A DNA stretch of 64,000 bases from Desulfuromusa sp. (lineage in GTDB: Bacteria > Desulfobacterota > Desulfuromonadia > Desulfuromonadales > Geopsychrobacteraceae). Where the stretch lies: assembly GCA_021647765.1 (NCBI GenBank), contig JAKIUD010000006.1:1-64000 (forward strand). Reading direction: 5' to 3'. A model generated the notes under the pieces. It worked only from the letters and a program-made list of their open reading frames with translations. It was not told the origin of the DNA and ran no database searches. Below are positions 8,087-17,250 of this stretch, piece after piece (within the stretch, counting starts at the first letter, position 1; the number at the start of each line of letters is the position of its first letter). A program made the position numbers and the translations under genes.

Positions 8087-9288
8087 ACTGGCTCACTGAA
8101 GACCTCCCCGGCATTGGTGGAGTTTACAAACAAATACCGCAAGATTTTCAGGTTGAAGAGATCCCCCTCTACCCCTGTTCCGGCGAAGGTGAACACCTTT
8201 ACCTCTGGATTGAAAAATCGGGAATCACCACCCGCAATTTATTAACTCAATTAGCTCGAGGGTTAAGATTAAAAGAACGTGATCTTGGTTATGCTGGACT
8301 AAAAGATGCCCGAGCCTTGACGCGACAGATGATCTCCATCCCCTTCAATAAACTTGCTCAAGTTAAAAATTTGAACCTTAATCAGGCGGAAATATTAGAT
8401 ATTAATCGTCATACGAATAAACTTCGTCTCGGCCATTTAGCGGGAAACCATTTTACCATCACCCTGCGAGAAACTGATACAGAGCCTCTGCCACGGAGTT
8501 CGGCTATTTTCGCACAGCTACAGCAACGCGGAGTACCTAATCTTTTTGGCGAGCAGCGCTACGGGGTTTTAGGAAATTCAGCACAACTGGGGCTGCTGCT
8601 GGCACAAAAGAACTTTGTCACTTTCTGCCGGGAATTTATTGGGGATCCACAGGTGATCCGTAATCCGGGGTGGAAAAAAGCTGCAGAATATTATCGCCAG
8701 GGAGAAGAACAACAGGCCATCGACAGTCTACCAAAAAGAATGCGGGATGAACGGCAACTCCTCCAAATGCTAATTGACGGAAAATCCCACCATGCAGCAG
8801 TGTTTTCTTTATCTCGAAATCTGTTGCGATTATTTCTCTCCGCTGCGCAATCGTCATTTTTTGATCAGCTACTTATGCAACGGTTACCTGATCTAGACCA
8901 GCTTAGGGATGGCGATATTGCGATCAAACATATCAATCGTGCCTGTTTCAGGGTTAAGGATGTCGAAAAAGAACAACCCCGTGTCAATCGTTTTGAAATC
9001 AGTCCCTCCGCCCCCCTGTATGGCAGCAAGGTGATGCTTGCTACTGGAAAAACTGGACAATCTGAGATGGATTTCCTTGAAAAAAGCGGCTTAACTCTCA
9101 ACAGCTGGAAACTGCCTCACGGACTGACAATGACGGGAGAGCGCCGACCACTTAGAGTTCCTCTGACTGAGCCCAAAATAATAGTCTCGGGGGATCATTT
9201 TATAACCCTCAGTTTCACCCTGCCAAAAGGGAGCTATGCAACCAGTGTTCTGCGAGAATTAATCAAAGAAAATCAGCAAATATCCTGA
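8083..9288 (+). CDS. truD: tRNA pseudouridine(13) synthase
   Basis: Makes pseudouridine 13 in tRNA-Glu. The family motif GLKDARALTRQ contains the catalytic aspartate (D75 counted from the TTG). LPGIGGVYKQIPQDFQVEEIP is the usual TruD N-terminus, and RYGVLGNSA, NRACFRVKD and the PLYGSKVM/LRVPL segments follow. An in-frame ATG at 7996 would overlap trmB by 91 bases and add residues foreign to the family. TTG at 8083 instead has AAAGGAGA five bases before it and overlaps the trmB stop as TTGA. About 401 residues, normal for the long bacterial form. Confidence 0.92.
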   Translation: MNWLTEDLPGIGGVYKQIPQDFQVEEIPLYPCSGEGEHLYLWIEKSGITTRNLLTQLARGLRLKERDLGYAGLKDARALTRQMISIPFNKLAQVKNLNLNQAEILDINRHTNKLRLGHLAGNHFTITLRETDTEPLPRSSAIFAQLQQRGVPNLFGEQRYGVLGNSAQLGLLLAQKNFVTFCREFIGDPQVIRNPGWKKAAEYYRQGEEQQAIDSLPKRMRDERQLLQMLIDGKSHHAAVFSLSRNLLRLFLSAAQSSFFDQLLMQRLPDLDQLRDGDIAIKHINRACFRVKDVEKEQPRVNRFEISPSAPLYGSKVMLATGKTGQSEMDFLEKSGLTLNSWKLPHGLTMTGERRPLRVPLTEPKIIVSGDHFITLSFTLPKGSYATSVLRELIKENQQIS

Positions 9289-9347
9289 CTCACAAGATCC
9301 AATTTCACTAACAGATATTACGCAGTAAGAGATAAAGCAATAAAAAA

Positions 9348-9431
9348 TCTGATTAGCGCTGATCTTCCGTATGAACAGCCCCCCCTTTGCACAGAGGAGA
9401 ATCCACTGACGAAAAACTGGCGCTAATCAGA
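9348..9431. other. 12-bp inverted repeat spanning 84 bases downstream of truD
   Basis: TCTGATTAGCGC (9348-9359) and its exact complement GCGCTAATCAGA (9420-9431) bracket a 60-base stretch with a C-run. No U-tract follows, so it is not a clear terminator. It lies within the 308-base truD-IclR spacer, upstream of the IclR promoter. It might be a small element or a processing site. Confidence 0.4.
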
Positions 9432-9447
9432 ATAAAAAATAACTTAT

Positions 9448-9476
9448 TTGACAATTATAGAACACCATTCTATAAT
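9448..9476 (+). promoter_or_regulatory. Consensus sigma-70 promoter overlaid by a perfect palindrome (probable IclR operator)
   Basis: TTGACA (9448-9453) and TATAAT (9471-9476) are both perfect and separated by 17 bases. The spacer and -10 box are filled by a perfect inverted repeat: ATTATAGAA (9454-9462), five bases CACCA, TTCTATAAT (9468-9476). A protein bound there would block RNA polymerase. The GAAC...ATTC core resembles IclR-family operators, and the first gene downstream is an IclR regulator, so autorepression is likely (inference). Confidence 0.75.
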
Positions 9477-9523
9477 ACCCAGATGAGGGGAAATTATCTC
9501 TGTCTTAGCAACAACCATATTAC

Positions 9524-9552
9524 TTGACAGAAACTCTTTCCGAAGATAACAT
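9524..9552 (+). promoter_or_regulatory. Possible second promoter for the IclR gene
   Basis: TTGACA at 9524-9529 and TAACAT at 9547-9552 with a 17-base spacer; the -10 is weak. An AT-rich TATATATAAT at 9561-9570 is too far from the -35 to be its partner. Lies 45 bases before the IclR ATG. Confidence 0.35.
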
Positions 9553-9596
9553 GAATGTGTTATATATAATAAAAACACAAGAAGGGTATTGAGACC

Positions 9597-10379
9597 ATGG
9601 TCAAAAAAGACAAGTCAGAGTATATAATTCAAGCGGTTTCTCACGCCCTTGACCTGCTTGAGCAATTTCATGGTGATGTTGATGAGCTTGGTGTCACCGA
9701 ACTAAGCAAACGGCTGAAGCTACATAAAAACAATGTTTTCCGGCTGCTTGCAACTCTGGAATCACGGGGCTACATTGAGCAGAATAAAGCAACAGAAAAC
9801 TACCGCCTGGGTCTTAAAGCTCTGGAGCTTGGACAGACATTTATTAAGCAAATGGGTCTATTGCGCCAAGCCAAGCCAATTCTTGAACAGATCGTCGAAG
9901 AAAGCAACGAAACCGCCTATGTTGCTATCTATAAAGAAGACCATATTGTCTATCTGGATGTTGTTGAAACCAATCTGACCGTTCGGGTTGTTTCCAGAGT
10001 AGGCTCGCGTCTCCCTGCTTATTGTACTGCCTCCGGCAAAGTTCATATGGCCTATATGACTGATGAGGAACTGGAATCTTCATTAGCCAATATGAAGCTC
10101 GTTCCCCACACCCCAACAACCATCACCACTGCGGAAGAAATCAGCACAGAGCTGGCCAAAGTTCGTGAACAAGGCTACGCTTTTGATGACGAAGAATTGG
10201 ATCTTGGCGTTCGTTGTATTGCGGCACCAATCCGCGATTATACACGTCGGATTGTCGGTGCTATCAGCATTTCTGGTCCCACCATGCGGATCAGCAATGC
10301 ACGTACAGAAAGTGAGTTGGTTCCCTTGGTTTTGAAAGCATCTGAGGAACTTTCTACCCGACTTGGCTACCCAAAATAG
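9597..10379 (+). CDS. IclR-family transcriptional regulator
   Basis: 260 residues: N-terminal winged helix-turn-helix (AVSHALDLLEQF, then LGVTELSKRLKLHKNNVFRLLATLESRGYIE, ~12-60) and a C-terminal GAF-like effector domain (LRQAKPILEQI ... LPAYCTASGKVHMAYM ... DDEELDLGVRCIAAPI). These are the hallmark blocks of IclR proteins, which usually sense small organic acids. The gene is monocistronic, with its own strong promoter and palindrome at 9448-9476 and a terminator at 10398. No catabolic operon is next to it; an esterase is immediately downstream past the terminator. Effector unknown. Confidence 0.92.
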   Translation: MVKKDKSEYIIQAVSHALDLLEQFHGDVDELGVTELSKRLKLHKNNVFRLLATLESRGYIEQNKATENYRLGLKALELGQTFIKQMGLLRQAKPILEQIVEESNETAYVAIYKEDHIVYLDVVETNLTVRVVSRVGSRLPAYCTASGKVHMAYMTDEELESSLANMKLVPHTPTTITTAEEISTELAKVREQGYAFDDEELDLGVRCIAAPIRDYTRRIVGAISISGPTMRISNARTESELVPLVLKASEELSTRLGYPK

Positions 10380-10397
10380 TGGTCATTTTTCAAATTT

Positions 10398-10427
10398 AAA
10401 AGGCTCCTCACTGAGGAGCCTTTTTTG
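10398..10427 (+). terminator. Rho-independent terminator after the IclR gene
   Basis: AAAAGGCTCCTCA pairs with TGAGGAGCCTTTT with almost no loop to spare, followed by a T-run (10421-10426). The A-rich 5' arm makes it potentially active in both directions. The esterase GTG begins 22 bases after it. Confidence 0.85.
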
Positions 10428-10448
10428 TTTGAGCGGAGAACATAGCTG

Positions 10449-11237
10449 GTGCAATGGTTTGAACAAGAGATAGAATTAGCCCACAACGAGGGGGTATCCC
10501 ACCCGGAAAATCTCCCATTTTTCTTAGCCCCGGACATTTCAAATGGACAAGCAGTCATATTGATTCACGGCTTTAGCGCCAGTCCACGAGAGATGTTGCC
10601 GTTGGGAAAATTTCTTCTTCAACACAACTTTACTGTTTATGGAGTTCGGCTGCCCGGTCATGGCACAAATCCAGAAGATTTGGCGACCAGGCGGGTTGAA
10701 GAGTGGGTAACTACCGCTGAAAACGGTTATCAATCCCTTGTCGAAATGGGTTTTAAAATTAGCGTCGCAGGATTAAGCACCGGAGCGCTAATAACGTTGA
10801 AACTGGCGCTCCAATATCGTTTAGAAAAACTGATTTTACTCTCCCCCTTTTTACGCCTTGAACACTTTCTTGCCCCATTTGCCGGGTTGTTGTGCTATCT
10901 GATCCCTTATCAAAAAAAAGCTGTTTCTGCCGCCGAGCGCCCATTTTATTATCAGCAACGCCCCCTGAAAGGGATTGCCCAAATCAACAGATTGTGCAGA
11001 CAGCTTGATGGTAAGTTAAATTCGATAACCACGCCCAGCCTTGTTCTGACCTCAACAGGTGATGCCACCATAGCCCCAGGGACTGCAGCAGAAATCCACC
11101 GCCAACTTGGCAGCAAGCAAAAGCAGTTCCACTGCTATGGCGACGAAGTTCCGCATGTTTTGACGACAACAGAAAACCCCCGGCAACAGGATGTTTTACA
11201 ACGCTGCATCAATTTTCTTGACATAAAAGGCATATAA
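10449..11237 (+). CDS. Alpha/beta hydrolase (carboxylesterase / monoacylglycerol lipase-like)
   Basis: 262 residues with the alpha/beta hydrolase core. An oxyanion-loop HGFSAS is at ~38-43, the nucleophile elbow GLSTG at ~110-114, an aspartate in TGDATIAP and the catalytic His in VPHVLTT near the C-terminus. Similar to Est30-type carboxylesterases and bacterial monoacylglycerol lipases. GTG start at 10449; GGAGAA lies nine bases upstream. No signal peptide, so probably cytoplasmic. It sits in tandem after the IclR gene but behind a terminator, so expression from its own weak promoter or read-through is expected. Substrate cannot be read from sequence. Confidence 0.8.
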   Translation: MQWFEQEIELAHNEGVSHPENLPFFLAPDISNGQAVILIHGFSASPREMLPLGKFLLQHNFTVYGVRLPGHGTNPEDLATRRVEEWVTTAENGYQSLVEMGFKISVAGLSTGALITLKLALQYRLEKLILLSPFLRLEHFLAPFAGLLCYLIPYQKKAVSAAERPFYYQQRPLKGIAQINRLCRQLDGKLNSITTPSLVLTSTGDATIAPGTAAEIHRQLGSKQKQFHCYGDEVPHVLTTTENPRQQDVLQRCINFLDIKGI

Positions 11238-11312
11238 TCGAGAGCCGAATTGTACAATGTAGACTTTCATATAAAGGGTAGTCGTAGCTGTCCCCAATGT
11301 GATGCCGAAATA

Positions 11313-12098
11313 TCAGAGTATTTGACTGAGAAACAACTTAGTTCGTTCGTGCCGGGGGTTATTGAAAAATTTGCCAGGCTCGTTTTCTTCTACGATATTA
11401 CCATGATCCATAAAAATGACACGGTCGGCAATGGTCTTGGCAAAACCCATCTCATGGGTCACCACGATCATCGTCATTCCTGTGTCAGCAAGCTCAATCA
11501 TGACGTCAAGAACCTCCTTGATCATCTCCGGGTCAAGCGCCGACGTTGGTTCGTCAAACAACATAATTTTTGGGTTCATACACAAAGAACGGGCAATGGC
11601 CACCCGCTGCTGCTGGCCACCTGAAAGTTGATCGGGAAACTTGTCAGCCTGCTCCGAGATCTTAACCCGCTCAAGATACACCATGGCATTAGCCTGAGCA
11701 TCAGCTTTGGTCATCTTTCGCGCCCATTTTGGACCTAGAGTGAGATTTTCTAAAATAGTCAGATGAGGAAATAGATTAAAATTTTGGAATACCATACCAA
11801 CTTCAGTACGTATATGGTCAATGTTCTTAAGGTTTTTGTTTAGTGTTATGCCATCGACAACGATGCTGCCCTTTTGATGTTCTTCAAGTTTATTGATACA
11901 GCGGATAAGGGTTGATTTTCCAGACCCCGAAGGGCCACATACCACAATCCGCTCACCCTGATGAACAGTAAGATCAATGTCCTTCAGTACGTGAAAATCG
12001 CCATACCACTTATTGACCCTGTTGAACTCAATGATAACTTCGGTGGATGCGGCAGATGTGAGTTGTTCCCTGGTGTTCTGTGTTTTTGCGGCTGTCAT
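11313..12098 (-). CDS. aapP: General L-amino-acid ABC transporter, ATP-binding protein
   Basis: ABC ATPase of the polar-amino-acid uptake group, ~261 residues. Walker A GPSGSGKST, Q-loop FQNFNLFPHLT, signature LSGGQQQR, Walker B ILFDEP-type (MLFDEPTSALDPEM) and the H-loop VTHEMGFA are all intact. A TTG at 12128 overlapping the aapM stop is also possible, but ATG 12098 has AGGATAAG upstream and gives the usual length. Last gene of the minus-strand aapJQMP operon, drives import of amino acids bound by AapJ. Confidence 0.93.
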   Translation of the reverse strand: MTAAKTQNTREQLTSAASTEVIIEFNRVNKWYGDFHVLKDIDLTVHQGERIVVCGPSGSGKSTLIRCINKLEEHQKGSIVVDGITLNKNLKNIDHIRTEVGMVFQNFNLFPHLTILENLTLGPKWARKMTKADAQANAMVYLERVKISEQADKFPDQLSGGQQQRVAIARSLCMNPKIMLFDEPTSALDPEMIKEVLDVMIELADTGMTMIVVTHEMGFAKTIADRVIFMDHGNIVEENEPGKFFNNPRHERTKLFLSQIL

Positions 12099-12124
12099 GT
12101 TTCTTATCCTGTGGGTTTCCCAGG

Positions 12125-13453
12125 TCAATTTTTATGCTCAGTCGATAGTTTTGCTTCCAGGTGGCGGCTGTATTTTGACATGACAAAACAAATCAAAAAG
12201 AACAAAATCGCACCAAAAATCAGCGGCTCTCTGTGAAGTCCAAGCCAGGGCAAATCTTTGCTGATTGAGCGTAACATACCGAGTACGTCAAATAGGCCGA
12301 TAATGGACACTAAGGTCGTATCTTTCAACAGCGAGATAAAATTGCCAACAATATTAGGAATCATATGCTTCAAAGCCTGGGGCATGATAATGAAGCTCAT
12401 GGTCTGCCAATAGCCCAGACCTACGGTATGGGCTCCTTCAAACTGCCCTTTCGGAATGGTCTGAAGACCCCCGCGAACAACCTCAGCGAGATAGCAGGCG
12501 TTGAACAGGCAAACAGCGATGATAACCTGAACCAGTTTATTGAGGACAAAGCCTTCGGGAAGGAACAGTGGAAACATCGTCGTCGCCATGAACAGTACAG
12601 TAATTAAAGGGACGGAACGGAACAATTCGATGAACGAGGTGCTGAGTACCCTGACGACCGGCATCTTGGAGCGTCGACCGAGGGCAAGAATAATTCCGCC
12701 CGGCAGTGCCGAAGCAATACCGACCCCTGATATGACAAGGGTAAGAAATAATCCGCCCCATTTGGTCCAGGGAATCTTTTCAACCCCCCATCCCATTTGC
12801 CACATAAAAACCGCAACAAAACTGACCGCAATAAGGGTAAAAAACATATTGTGTAGAGTCTTTTCCTGGACATCTTTTATGCCAAACAAACGGGGTAAAA
12901 ATTCAGGCAGGCTGTGACCGGTAAACACGCCAATAGTTGCATGGATGGTATTACCTGCCAGACAAACGATTGCTGCAGTGAGCATGAGCTGCATGAAGAT
13001 GCCCTTATCACCACCTGAAAAAAGGTATCCTGAAAGAAAAGGATAGAGGAATACCGTGGTCAGCCCAATATATATTTTTGCCTTGACCCTTGGCAGCCAA
13101 AGCGGTGCCATCCAGACGAAAAGTAACAGTATGCCCAAATTGATCCGCCACAATTCATCTCTTGGGTAGCGACCGTAGAAAATGCTGTCCAGCCACGCAA
13201 TGACACCTGCCCAGCAAGCTCCATCCATGCTGATATCGAAACACTCCCGCCGACTGTCGGCGACCCACACTGCATCAGCAATCCCCCATACCCATAAACC
13301 CTTTACCGTTATATAAATAAGAAAGAGGGTAACGAAGGTGAGGAGAGTGTTGAGCGTAGAGCTAAACAGGTGTTTTTTCATCCAGCCAACAGGTGATGTT
13401 TCAGATAGAGGTGGAGCTATAGTGGATCTTTTTGTTGGTTTTATAATAGCCAT
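12125..13453 (-). CDS. aapM: General L-amino-acid ABC transporter, permease
   Basis: Inner-membrane permease of 442 residues, longer than ordinary His/Glu permeases as is typical for AapM/BztC. A long N-terminal part with helices and a soluble stretch (DISMDGACWAG) precedes the conserved C-terminal permease domain. The EAA-type coupling loop is visible as EVVRGGLQTIPKGQFEGAHTVGLG. The ATG lies two bases after the aapQ stop, with GGTGGAG upstream. Forms a heterodimer with AapQ. Confidence 0.93.
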   Translation of the reverse strand: MAIIKPTKRSTIAPPLSETSPVGWMKKHLFSSTLNTLLTFVTLFLIYITVKGLWVWGIADAVWVADSRRECFDISMDGACWAGVIAWLDSIFYGRYPRDELWRINLGILLLFVWMAPLWLPRVKAKIYIGLTTVFLYPFLSGYLFSGGDKGIFMQLMLTAAIVCLAGNTIHATIGVFTGHSLPEFLPRLFGIKDVQEKTLHNMFFTLIAVSFVAVFMWQMGWGVEKIPWTKWGGLFLTLVISGVGIASALPGGIILALGRRSKMPVVRVLSTSFIELFRSVPLITVLFMATTMFPLFLPEGFVLNKLVQVIIAVCLFNACYLAEVVRGGLQTIPKGQFEGAHTVGLGYWQTMSFIIMPQALKHMIPNIVGNFISLLKDTTLVSIIGLFDVLGMLRSISKDLPWLGLHREPLIFGAILFFLICFVMSKYSRHLEAKLSTEHKN

Positions 13454-13455
13454 GA

Positions 13456-14673
13456 TCAGCGCTCCACCAATTGGACTCGTTTATTGTAAATATTCAGAAG
13501 CCACGAAATAATCAGACTAATGACCATGTAAAAGGCCATCGTCATACCGACCAACTCAACCGCGTAACCGGCCTGATTCAGCGATGTCCCCATAAAAAGG
13601 GTGACTAAGTCGGGATAACCAATTGCGATTGCCAGCGATGAATTTTTGACTGCACTCATCCAATTACTAATCATCGGAGGAACAATGGCGGGCATCGCTT
13701 GGGGGATAATGACGCGAGACATGACCCTTTTTTCCTTGAGACCCAGTGCTCGAGCAGCATCATACTGTCCCTTGCCTACCGATAGAACCCCTGCACGCAC
13801 CGTTTCGGCCATATGTGAGGCATGGTAAATGGATAAAGCAACGAGAAGAGCCACAAAAGCAGGCGGCAGGTTTGCACCACCGACAAAATTAAATCCTTCA
13901 AGTTTTGGTAGCTCCCAGCCAAGTGGCATACCTGTTATCAAATAGACAGTTCCCGGCAGTAAAATAAATAATGCCGCGGAAGGGATAAAGGTCGGGAATA
14001 ATTTCCCGGTTCTGTCATGACGATTTTTTGCCCAGCGTCTAAAAAAAACAATTGCGATTGCCGCGATTACAATAGTTAAACTGGTCATCCATAGCTGATC
14101 ACCTGGTATTGGCCATGCCATGTAAAGGCCACGATTATTGAGGATCAAAACCTCTGCACCACCGGACAGATCAATGCTGTTCTTGACCTTGGGAAGCAAG
14201 GAAAAAACGCCAATATACCAAAAAATAACCTGTATCAATAATGGTGTGTTGCGAAAGATTTCCACATATGTCAGGGCGACTTTAGATACCAGCCAATTTT
14301 TGGAAAGTCTCAAAATGCCAATAAAAAATCCAAGTAGAGTGCTGACTATAATTGCCAGAGCTGAAACATAGAGGGTGTTGAGGGCGCCAATGATGAAAAT
14401 ACGACCATAAGTTCCAGTCCCGGGCTCATTGGGGATAAGTTTGAAGTAGCTGTCGAATCCAGCTGCAACATTAAGAAAACCGAAACCCGTGTTCATTCCG
14501 CGTATTTCGAGGTTGTGAGCTGTATTACTGACAAGATACCAAGCGAATCCGCCTACGACAGCTACGGTCAAGAGTTGATAAAAAATCGATCGAACCCGTT
14601 CGTCATGGAAAAAGTTAAACTGTTCTTCTGGTTTCATATTCACTGGTTCTTTGTTGTTATCACGAACTGCCAC
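13456..14673 (-). CDS. aapQ: General L-amino-acid ABC transporter, permease
   Basis: 405-residue permease with about eight helices. The EAA loop AETVRAGVLSVGKGQYDAARALGLKE is near the C-terminal third, and a conserved RNTPLLIQVIFWY segment follows the first permease helices, as in AapQ/BztB. GTG start at 14673 with AGGGA upstream; an internal ATG at 14637 has no ribosome site. Separated from aapJ by 181 bases that contain a 13-bp hairpin, a common device to express more binding protein than permease. Confidence 0.93.
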   Translation of the reverse strand: MAVRDNNKEPVNMKPEEQFNFFHDERVRSIFYQLLTVAVVGGFAWYLVSNTAHNLEIRGMNTGFGFLNVAAGFDSYFKLIPNEPGTGTYGRIFIIGALNTLYVSALAIIVSTLLGFFIGILRLSKNWLVSKVALTYVEIFRNTPLLIQVIFWYIGVFSLLPKVKNSIDLSGGAEVLILNNRGLYMAWPIPGDQLWMTSLTIVIAAIAIVFFRRWAKNRHDRTGKLFPTFIPSAALFILLPGTVYLITGMPLGWELPKLEGFNFVGGANLPPAFVALLVALSIYHASHMAETVRAGVLSVGKGQYDAARALGLKEKRVMSRVIIPQAMPAIVPPMISNWMSAVKNSSLAIAIGYPDLVTLFMGTSLNQAGYAVELVGMTMAFYMVISLIISWLLNIYNKRVQLVER

Positions 14674-14787
14674 AATATTTTCCCTGATATTTTATTTTAG
14701 GAGGTTCTAACGGTCTTTCTCTCGTTATGATTTACCACGCCAGACAGCCACCTGGCCGGGCATTATGGTTCAGTTTTTTGGTTTTAC

Positions 14788-14818
14788 GATTGCTAGCCCC
14801 CCATTGGGGCTAGCAATC
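14788..14818 (-). other. Stable hairpin between aapJ and aapQ
   Basis: GATTGCTAGCCCC and its exact complement GGGGCTAGCAATC flank a five-base loop. No T-run follows in either direction, so this is more likely an mRNA-stabilising or processing stem-loop downstream of aapJ than a full terminator. Confidence 0.7.
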
Positions 14819-14854
14819 ATCCCGCCCAAGTTTATAACTGGAAATAATCAATAA

Positions 14855-15889
14855 TTAGCGCATAGGCGGAGAATACATCAATCCACCATTACTCCAAAGC
14901 TCGTTAAGAGTTCCCTTCCGCTTGATGCCAAGGGCTCCTTTGCCGCTACCTATATATTTTTCATAGATTTCGCCGTAGTTACCCACCTGTTTGATGATAT
15001 TGTAGGCCCAATCTTTGGAGAGCCCTATTCCTTCGTTAAGGTTACCCTCAACGCCAAGCATACGGCGAATAGGTACACTTTTTGAGTTGGCACGCATATC
15101 ATCAACATTAGCACTGGTCACGCCAAGCTCCTCAGCGTTGATCATGGCAAATAATGACCATCTGACAATGTCAGCCCACTGGTTGTCCCCATGTCTCACT
15201 GCAGGGCCCAGAGGTTCTTTGGAAATTGTTTCGGGTAAAATGAGATGATTGGCAGGAACCGGGAATGAAACAATATTCGCCGCCATTGACGATTTATCTC
15301 CCGTGACCGCATCACATCCCCCCTTAAGGTATGTGTCATCTCGGACATTCCAGTCCTCAAATGTGACAATGTCGATATTGAGATTATTTTCCCGGCTGAA
15401 GTCTGTCAGGTTCAGTTCGCTGGTCGTGCCGGACGTCACGCACACTTTCGCACCCTTCAGCTGAAGAGCACTGGTAATGCCGGTCTCCTTGAGAACGGTA
15501 AAGCCCTGACCGTCATAGAAATTAACGCCGGTAAAATCCAAACCGAGCTGGGTGTCACGTGACATTGTCCAGGTGGCTGTACGACATAAAAGATCCGATT
15601 CTCCATTGGCTAGAGCAGTAAAGCGTGCCTGACTACTGACAGATTGAACTTCCATTTTCCCTTTGTCGCCAAAGATCGCCGCCGCGACCGCCTGACAGAC
15701 TGCCACATCCAAGCCATACCAGTTGCCGTCGGCATCAAGATTATAGAAGCCACCAGAAGGTGTGCCAACCTGGCAGCGTAAATTGCCACGTTTTTTGACA
15801 AGATCCAGTGTTTTACTCGTTGCAGCAGCAGCTGGAGCTGCCATGACCGCAAATGCTACAATTGATGTGACTAATGTTGAGAGTTTCAT
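14855..15889 (-). CDS. aapJ: General L-amino-acid ABC transporter, periplasmic binding protein
   Basis: Family 3 extracellular solute-binding protein, ~344 residues. Signal peptide MKLSTLVTSIVAFAVMAAPAAAA, then TLDLVKKRGNLRCQVGTPSGGF, the standard AapJ/BztA opening, and RCQV plus RTATWTMSRD in the ligand lobe. Family binds a broad set of L-amino acids. ATG 15889 is preceded by GGAGGA eight bases upstream; a longer in-frame start at 15922 would place charged residues before the signal peptide. First gene of the operon. Confidence 0.95.
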   Translation of the reverse strand: MKLSTLVTSIVAFAVMAAPAAAATSKTLDLVKKRGNLRCQVGTPSGGFYNLDADGNWYGLDVAVCQAVAAAIFGDKGKMEVQSVSSQARFTALANGESDLLCRTATWTMSRDTQLGLDFTGVNFYDGQGFTVLKETGITSALQLKGAKVCVTSGTTSELNLTDFSRENNLNIDIVTFEDWNVRDDTYLKGGCDAVTGDKSSMAANIVSFPVPANHLILPETISKEPLGPAVRHGDNQWADIVRWSLFAMINAEELGVTSANVDDMRANSKSVPIRRMLGVEGNLNEGIGLSKDWAYNIIKQVGNYGEIYEKYIGSGKGALGIKRKGTLNELWSNGGLMYSPPMR

Positions 15890-16209
15890 TGAGTGTTTCC
15901 TCCATGCAAAGGGATTTATCAATACGTGACCACTTTATAAATCAATGATCACCCGAAGTCACTTTCACAGGCACATCTACCTTTTGATACAAAAAGAAAA
16001 CAGCAGCAGCCAGATCACCTCCCTTGTTTGGTCCATCTCCAATTTTTCCCAAAAGAGACTTTTATATGGGGCTGCGGAGGCAGTATCCAATGACCATTTT
16101 CAGTATCAACATACAACCAGCAATTAAACGCTAGAGCCTGCCACTCGATCTTAGAAAAGAGCCAAAATTCTTTTAATTGATATGATAGGACAGACCGCTG
16201 CGTGCTTGG
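15890..16209. other. Spacer between hom and aapJ (both minus strand)
   Basis: About 320 AT-rich bases holding the aapJ ribosome site and presumably its promoter. I see no convincing sigma-70 or sigma-54 boxes, no terminator hairpin for hom and no small ORF with a ribosome site. Confidence 0.4.
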
Positions 16210-17250
16210 TTATACTGCAGTTGCCCGATTGATTTCTATCAAATCAGCCAGCAGAGCAAATCCGGTTGCCGCTTTTCCTGCTCCCGGCCCCATAATGGTT
16301 ATATCATCGACATACTTGGTTCTGAACATCAACGCATTGGTTGGGCCGCTAACACCTGCCAATGGGTGGGATAGCGATATCTTCTCAGGCTTGACACTCC
16401 CTTTAACAGAACCATCGCTTTGTAACTTCATCGTTGCGATCAGTTTATATCGTTTGCCCTGCTCTTTGGCTTTGGCAATATCTGCGCTGGTTATTTTTGT
16501 AATTCCTTCGCGTTCTACTTGATCCTTGGTTAAGTGATAGTTTAGAACAACATTTGACAAAATAACCACTTTGGCAAGAGCATCCCAACCTTCGACGTCC
16601 CCGGTTGGATCGGCCTCAGCATAGCCGAGTTCTTGTGCTTTTTGCAGAGCTGCTGCGTATTCCATCCCGTTTTCCATCTCAGTCAGGATGTAATTTGTGG
16701 TTCCATTCAATATCCCTTGAATCTCGGTAATTCCCGCGCCCGCTAGGTTATTGAGGCAGAGATTGATGGCTGGTGTTCCTGCCATTACCGTCCCTTCAAA
16801 TTTTAACATAACGTTGTTTTGCTTTGCCAGTTCACCCAGTTCTTTAGCCGCTAGAGCAACTGGGCCTTTGTTGGTCATGGTCACATGTTTGCCTGCAGCT
16901 AATGCGGTTTTGACATGCGTGATGGCGGGTTCACCGGTTTGGACGTCGGTCCAGCTTACTTCGACAATGGTATTCGCATTACTTTTTGTAATTGTCGTGA
17001 GGCTATCCCAGCCAGTGGTTTCTGCCCCTTCATAATCGGACAGGCTTTGATTGTTCTTCACCATCTCTAACAATTTGCCCATATCCAACCCATCGGGGTG
17101 GTACGCTGAGCCTTTTAATTTGTCTGAAACAGCGGCCACTTGGCACTCAAATCCGTATTGCTGCTTAAGCTTCTGTTGCTCTTCAAGCAGAATCTCTACC
17201 AGACCTTGCCCGACAACACCGAAACCGATCAATGCGAGTTTTAATTTCAT
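16210..17250 (-). CDS. hom: Homoserine dehydrogenase, short form without ACT domain
   Basis: NAD(P)-linked interconversion of aspartate semialdehyde and homoserine. Rossmann motif GFGVVGQG at residues 9-16, a catalytic-lysine region AGKHVTMTNKGPVA, EGTVMAGTPAI, the GILNGTTNYILTEME block and GYAEADPTGDVEGWDALAK are all family signatures. At 346 residues it ends shortly after the catalytic domain and lacks the regulatory ACT domain of threonine-inhibited enzymes. No aspartokinase or intact thrC is next to it. It lies 95 bases downstream of an AOR-family oxidoreductase and an Lrp regulator, hinting at a role other than routine threonine synthesis (inference). Confidence 0.92.
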   Translation of the reverse strand: MKLKLALIGFGVVGQGLVEILLEEQQKLKQQYGFECQVAAVSDKLKGSAYHPDGLDMGKLLEMVKNNQSLSDYEGAETTGWDSLTTITKSNANTIVEVSWTDVQTGEPAITHVKTALAAGKHVTMTNKGPVALAAKELGELAKQNNVMLKFEGTVMAGTPAINLCLNNLAGAGITEIQGILNGTTNYILTEMENGMEYAAALQKAQELGYAEADPTGDVEGWDALAKVVILSNVVLNYHLTKDQVEREGITKITSADIAKAKEQGKRYKLIATMKLQSDGSVKGSVKPEKISLSHPLAGVSGPTNALMFRTKYVDDITIMGPGAGKAATGFALLADLIEINRATAV

